Origin: Nocardia sp.
GTDB lineage: Bacteria > Actinomycetota > Actinomycetes > Mycobacteriales > Mycobacteriaceae
NCBI RefSeq assembly: GCF_025465275.1
Contig: NZ_JAODNK010000086.1
Coordinates: 62,001 to 126,000 of the forward strand
Length of the DNA stretch: 64,000 nucleotides
Reading direction: 5' to 3'
A model generated the notes under the pieces. That model was not told where the DNA came from and searched no databases. It saw only the letters and a list, made by a program, of their open reading frames with translations. A program made the translations under genes and the position numbers. The stretch's first letter is position 1. Each line of letters opens with the position of its first letter. Shown one piece after another: positions 60,227 through 64,000 of this stretch.

Positions 60227-60957
60227 GCCTGTTGCCGCAGCCAATCCCACGCTGCGGCAATGGTTTCCACCTGCACCGCACCCGCCGGCAGCGGCGGGCG
60301 CTCGATCATCACCACAGGCAGCGCGAGTGCACGGGCAGCGGCGAGCTTGGCCTCGGTCAAGGCTCCCCCGCTGTCCTTGGTCACCAGCACATCGATGCGC
60401 CGATCGGTGAGTAGCGCGGTTTCATCTGCGACGCTGAAGGGTCCACGCGCCAGCAGCAATTCATGCCGGGCGGGCACCGCATCCTCGGGCGGGTCGATAG
60501 CGCGAATCAGGAACCACTGTTGCGATCCAGCAAAGGCTGCCACCCCCTGGCGGCCGATGGTGAGGAATACGCGCTCCCCCAGTCCGGCAACGGTTTCCGC
60601 CGCCGCGGCCAGGTTCGGCACCCCGATCCACCGATCCCCCGCCTGCTCGCTCCAGCCGGGGCGGCGCACATGCAGCACCGGCAGCCCGGCCGCCGCGGCG
60701 GCCTGCGCGGCATTCGCGGTAATACCCCCGGCAAAAGGATGCGTGGCATCGATCACAACGTCGATCCCATTGTCGCCAAGCCACTTCCGCAGCCCCTCGG
60801 CTCCCCCGAATCCCCCCACCCGCACCGCGCCGATCGGCAGCACGGGTTCGCGCACGCGTCCGGCGAGCGAGGAGACGATCTCGAATCCTCGCTCGCCGGA
60901 GGCGATGTCAGCGATTTCCCGGGCTTCCCGGGTACCGCCGAGAATCAGAATTTTCAG
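60223..60957 (-). CDS. cobK: Precorrin-6A reductase CobK
   Basis: 244 residues if read from CTG at 60955-60957, the same length as mycobacterial CobK as I recall it. Reduces precorrin-6A with NADPH. KILILGGTREAREIAD, VVIDATHPFAGGITANA, FLTIGRQGVAAF and VLVTKDSGGALTEAKLAAAR are family motifs. No ATG, GTG or TTG exists near the N-terminus; the CTG overlaps the TGA of the secreted-protein gene (CTGA), so initiation is probably by coupling. An in-frame codon at 61125 lies inside that gene and is rejected. Confidence 0.88.
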   Translation of the reverse strand: MKILILGGTREAREIADIASGERGFEIVSSLAGRVREPVLPIGAVRVGGFGGAEGLRKWLGDNGIDVVIDATHPFAGGITANAAQAAAAAGLPVLHVRRPGWSEQAGDRWIGVPNLAAAAETVAGLGERVFLTIGRQGVAAFAGSQQWFLIRAIDPPEDAVPARHELLLARGPFSVADETALLTDRRIDVLVTKDSGGALTEAKLAAARALALPVVMIERPPLPAGAVQVETIAAAWDWLRQQA

Positions 60958-61532
60958 GGCTGACCGCTGAAGTAGGCCAGGCCCGAATCGATCAGCGGCT
61001 GACCACCGGCGATCAGCAGCCCGATGAGCGCACCGAACGGCAGACCGATACCGAAGAAGAAGGCACCGATGATCGCGCCGATCACGCCGCCCAGCGCGGC
61101 ATGCTGCAGCTCGGAGAAGAACCAATCCTGCGAGCCGATGTACTTGAGCGACACATTGTTCGCCTGCGGGGTCAGCGACAGCTGCTGTCCGCCATTGTCG
61201 ATCGCGGCCGTCAGGGCGATGTCCTGAGTGCCCGCCTTACCACTGATCGGCAGCTGGGCGACAACGTCTCCGGCCTGGTTCTTCAGGGTGACAGCCTTGC
61301 CATCGGCGTCGAGCGAGAAAACGCCGCCGGTCACCTGGGTGACAACGGTCTGACCGGTCTCGGCCATCTTCACCGAATAGTCGACGCCCTGGACCTGGCC
61401 CTGCGGCGGCAATCCGGCAACCGTCTGGACGGCCGGAGCCGGATCGGCAGGAGCGGCGTAGCCGGTCCCCGCCGCAACACCGGTTGCGGCGACCGCGATC
61501 ATGGCGGTGATCGCGAACTTCTTGTAATTCAT
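60954..61532 (-). CDS. Secreted glycine-zipper-like protein (paralogue 3)
   Basis: 192 residues from the ATG at 61530-61532, with GGGAGA 7 nt upstream. Signal peptide MNYKKFAITAMIAVAATGVA ends at GYAAPA. The middle contains VDYSVKMAETGQTVVTQVTG and GVFSLDADGKAVTLKNQAGD, matching the plan of paralogue 2. The C-terminus is hydrophobic and Gly-rich (LGGVIGAIIGAFFFGIGLPF). Function unknown. Its stop overlaps the cobK start. Confidence 0.77.
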   Translation of the reverse strand: MNYKKFAITAMIAVAATGVAAGTGYAAPADPAPAVQTVAGLPPQGQVQGVDYSVKMAETGQTVVTQVTGGVFSLDADGKAVTLKNQAGDVVAQLPISGKAGTQDIALTAAIDNGGQQLSLTPQANNVSLKYIGSQDWFFSELQHAALGGVIGAIIGAFFFGIGLPFGALIGLLIAGGQPLIDSGLAYFSGQP

Positions 61533-61586
61533 AAATAAATCTCCCAAAACTTGAGCGTCCGTGCAGGATAGCGGCTCGGCTCAGGC

Positions 61587-61802
61587 TCAGGGCACCTCGG
61601 AATTGAGTTTTACTGCAACTTCGGCCGGCCTCAGGTCCTCCAGCACCTCTGGGTTGTCCACCACGACACGCATGTAGCCCTGCGGATCTAGGTAGTGGCG
61701 AACCGCCACACCGGCACCGTCCGCATGGCCCAATTGCGCACTAGCAAGCCGCTTGTCACCTGTCTCCCCTGCGACATATGTAGCCGCGGTGTCCCACGTC
61801 AC
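61587..61802 (-). pseudogene. Tyrosine-recombinase (integrase) C-terminal remnant
   Basis: 71 codons reading VTWDTAATYVAGETGDKRLA then SAQLGHADGAGVAVRHYL. This is the end of a phage-type integrase: LGH supplies one catalytic residue and HYL contains the nucleophilic Tyr. The HxxR box, normally HDLRRTVAT, is destroyed at the break (VTWDTAAT) and nothing upstream continues the domain. A degraded mobile element. Confidence 0.78.
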
Positions 61803-61832
61803 CCATTCGAGGATCGAGATGCCGGTCCGCCA

Positions 61833-64000
61833 TCACTGGGCTCCTGTCCGCGAGCGGCGCCGGGTCGGGGCACGCCCGGGAGGCTGGGTGGGCGGTGGGG
61901 TCGCCACCGCGGGGTCAGGGATCGGCAGGGTGGCCGAGTGCTCAGCGGTCACGTCGAGCGCGTGATCGTGGTGGGTGATGCGCAGTGGTTCGCCCTCGTG
62001 CAGGGTGTAGGTCACGGCGTGGGCGGTGATGTCGACGGCGAGGCGTCGTCCCTGCCAGTGGAAGGTGAAAGCGAGCCGAGTCACGGTGTCGGGCAGTCGG
62101 GGCGCGAAGGTCAAGGTGCGGTTCTGATCTCGCATGCCGGCCAGTCCGGCGATCACGGCGATCCAGGCGCCTGCGAGAGCGGCGATATGCAGACCGTCGC
62201 CGGTGTTGTGTTCGAGGTCGTCGAGGTCCATGAGGGCGGCCTCGGCGAGATAGTCGTAGGCGAGGCTGAGGTGTCCGACCTCGGCGGCGATGACCGCCTG
62301 AGTGCACGCCGACAGTGAGGAGTCACGGACGGTGAGCCGTTCGTAGTAGTCGAAGTTGCGGGCCTTCTGATCCGGGGTGAAGGCGTCGGTACGGCGATGC
62401 ATGGCAAGGACGAGGTCGGCCTGTTTGACGACCTGTTTGCGGTACAGGTCGAAGTAGGGGTAATTGAGCAGCAAGGGATAGTGCTCGGCGGGGGTGGCGG
62501 CGAAGTCCCACGTCTGATGGTCGGTGAAACCCTCGGCCTGCGGGTGCACCCCGAGCGCTTTGTCGTAGGGGATGTGTATGGTTTCGGCGGCGTCGCGCCA
62601 GCGGGCGGTTTCCTCGTCGTCGATCCCGAGCCCGCGGGCGATGTCGGGGTGCCGGGCGGCGGCGTCGGCGGCGGCGTGCAAGTTCTGTTGCGCCATCAGG
62701 TTGGTGTAGACGTTGTTGTCGGCGATGGCACTGTACTCATCGGGACCGGTCACACCGTCGATGCGGAAACGGCCGTTGACGTCGTGGTGGCCGAGACTGG
62801 CCCAGAGCCTGGCGGTTTCGGCCAGCAGTTCCACGCCGACCTCGCGCTCGAATGCTTGGTCGCCGGTGGTGTCGAGGTAGCGCAGCACGGCGTCGGCAAT
62901 GTCGGCGTTGATGTGGAACGCGTCCGTCCCCGCGGGCCAGTAGCTCGAGCATTCCTCGCCGTGGATCGTGCGCCACGGAAATGCGGCGCCGGCGAGGCCG
63001 AGCTGACCGGCCCGCGCGGTAGCCATGGGCAGGGTGGCGTGCCGCCAGCGCAATGCGTGGGCCGCCGCTTCGGGAACGACCTGGGTCAGCACCGGCAAGA
63101 CATACGACTCGGTGTCCCAGAAACAATGCCCGTCGTAGCCGGGACCGGTGAGGCCCTTCGCCGGGATCGCCCGGCCTTCCGCACGGGCACCGGCCTGCAA
63201 CACGTGAAAAATCGAAAACCGCACCGCCTGTTGGATTTCGGGATCGCCCTCGAGCAGAATGTCTGCGCGAGACCAGAATTCGTCGAGGTAGTCGCGTTGT
63301 TCGGCGCACAGACCGTCCCACCCGGTGCCGCGTGCACCAACGAGAGCGGCGTAGACCTGGTCGCGGACAGCGGGCAGGGACCGGGTTCCCGACCACCCGT
63401 AGGCGACGAACTTGTCCAGCCGAAGCCGTTGTCCCGGCTGCAGTTCCGTGGTCACGGTCACCCGGCCCAGATCCGGGAAGCTTTCCGACTCGACCCGGGT
63501 GGAGTCGGGTCCGTCGACGATATGGTCCATCGCCGCGGCGATATACAGCCCGCTGCGCCCGGTCGAATGCACCAGCCCGGCGCGGGCGCCCTTCGCAGCG
63601 TGCTCCTCCCCCACCAGCGACGCCGAATCCGCCGGCCCGGCCCTCGGGTCGGCGGCCGGCGCCGGCAGTTCTTCATTGGCGACGAGTTCGGACTGCACCA
63701 CCACCCGTACCGGCCGGTCGAGAGCCTGCACTTCGTAGCGGATTGCGGCGATCGAACGCTGCACCAGCGACACCAGACGGGTCGAGGACACCCGTACCGG
63801 ACAATCTGCCGGGGATACCCAGTCGGTACGCCGGTGCAGAACCCCGTCCCGGAAGTCCAGGCACCATTCATGAGCGTCCAGTCGGCCGTAGGTGAGATCG
63901 AAGGGTTCGTCGTCGACGAGCAGCCGGATCACCTTGCCATTGGTCACATTGATGACCGTCTGACCGGACTCCGGATAGCCGTAGCCAGGCTCCGCATACG
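61833..64000 (-). CDS. GH65-family glycoside phosphorylase/hydrolase, 5' end outside window
   Basis: About 722 residues in the window; the frame continues past base 64000, where it reads YAEPGYGYPESGQTVINVTN, a typical early GH65 segment. After a beta-sandwich domain comes the (alpha/alpha)6 barrel with GHCFWDTESYVLP, then TGPDEYSAIADNNVYTNLMA holding the catalytic acid (Glu, codon at 62736-62738), and KQADLVLAM near the phosphate loop. Family members cleave trehalose, maltose, kojibiose or nigerose, usually with phosphate. The tail is Pro/Thr/Arg-rich. Specificity is not readable. Confidence 0.9.
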   Translation of the reverse strand, partial: YAEPGYGYPESGQTVINVTNGKVIRLLVDDEPFDLTYGRLDAHEWCLDFRDGVLHRRTDWVSPADCPVRVSSTRLVSLVQRSIAAIRYEVQALDRPVRVVVQSELVANEELPAPAADPRAGPADSASLVGEEHAAKGARAGLVHSTGRSGLYIAAAMDHIVDGPDSTRVESESFPDLGRVTVTTELQPGQRLRLDKFVAYGWSGTRSLPAVRDQVYAALVGARGTGWDGLCAEQRDYLDEFWSRADILLEGDPEIQQAVRFSIFHVLQAGARAEGRAIPAKGLTGPGYDGHCFWDTESYVLPVLTQVVPEAAAHALRWRHATLPMATARAGQLGLAGAAFPWRTIHGEECSSYWPAGTDAFHINADIADAVLRYLDTTGDQAFEREVGVELLAETARLWASLGHHDVNGRFRIDGVTGPDEYSAIADNNVYTNLMAQQNLHAAADAAARHPDIARGLGIDDEETARWRDAAETIHIPYDKALGVHPQAEGFTDHQTWDFAATPAEHYPLLLNYPYFDLYRKQVVKQADLVLAMHRRTDAFTPDQKARNFDYYERLTVRDSSLSACTQAVIAAEVGHLSLAYDYLAEAALMDLDDLEHNTGDGLHIAALAGAWIAVIAGLAGMRDQNRTLTFAPRLPDTVTRLAFTFHWQGRRLAVDITAHAVTYTLHEGEPLRITHHDHALDVTAEHSATLPIPDPAVATPPPTQPPGRAPTRRRSRTGAQ

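Noticed and set aside
60958..61125. N-terminal extension of cobK
   Set aside because: It lies inside the secreted-protein gene in another frame and is unlike CobK.
1..64000. CRISPR arrays, rRNA and tRNA genes
   Set aside because: I saw no regularly spaced identical repeats, no rRNA core sequences and no cloverleaf; a covariance scan was not possible.

Overview
The window is GC-rich actinobacterial DNA, most likely from Nocardia or a close relative in the Mycobacteriales. Supporting signs are a fused CobI-CobJ, a separate Lnt next to FxsA, many F420/luciferase-like (LLM) and PPOX oxidoreductases, an Eis-family protein, three paralogous small secreted proteins with a glycine/alanine-rich C-terminal segment, and several genes that look leaderless (a TAnnnT hexamer 6-8 nt before the start codon). 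The order lnt - fxsA - PPOX - cobN - cobG - cobH - cobIJ - cobK recalls the mycobacterial chromosome from memory, so the window looks like a conserved backbone with accessory blocks inserted into it.

Region by region. (1) 1-13670, minus: one giant nonribosomal peptide synthetase (NRPS) gene of more than 4,550 codons, laid out C-A-T four times then thioesterase. It runs off the left edge within the thioesterase C-terminus. Module 1 and the thioesterase resemble EntF, and the module 1 A domain reads as a serine code. (2) 13.7-18.9 kb, minus: AT-rich leader, then lnt, an amidohydrolase, an alpha/beta hydrolase and fxsA. (3) 18.9-27.7 kb: a MarR/LLM divergent pair with a clear operator, a NarL-type two-component pair, a TSUP permease, a TetR regulator, a TldD/TldE pair and a MerR regulator with its own operator. 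(4) 27.9-32.6 kb, minus: a tightly coupled four-gene operon (LLM monooxygenase, Eis-like acetyltransferase, stand-alone condensation domain, glycosyltransferase). This is the best candidate for an undescribed small-molecule pathway. (5) 32.9-45.8 kb: hydrolases, a lipoprotein/membrane pair, a roughly 49-bp degenerate tandem repeat, a TetR-controlled acyl-CoA ligase block, an HtrA-like protease, an IS701-type transposase remnant beside an NmrA-like gene, an XRE/methionine aminopeptidase pair with twin operators, a secreted protein with a TetR-type operator, and a VOC-domain protein. (6) 45.9-49.2 kb: PPOX enzyme, HxlR regulator divergent from an SRPBCC/LLM pair, and a second secreted protein. 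(7) 49.5-61 kb: cobalamin genes. cobN lies behind a cobalamin riboswitch, followed by cobG, cobH, fused cobIJ and cobK, with a DDAH/Lrp pair and a PadR regulator interspersed. (8) 61-64 kb: a third secreted protein coupled to cobK, a tyrosine-recombinase remnant, and a GH65 glycoside phosphorylase/hydrolase cut by the right edge.

How the parts work together. CobN, CobG, CobH, CobIJ and CobK cover much of the aerobic corrin pathway; CobL and CobM are not next to cobK as they are in mycobacteria, and a recombinase scar sits at that point. The NRPS should need an acyl- or aryl-loading partner located outside the window. The four-gene operon encodes tailoring or assembly activities (hydroxylation, acetylation, amide or ester formation, glycosylation) without any adenylation or carrier domain in the operon. 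Many regulator genes sit beside inverted repeats that could be their operators; these are listed individually. I saw no rRNA, tRNA or CRISPR array.
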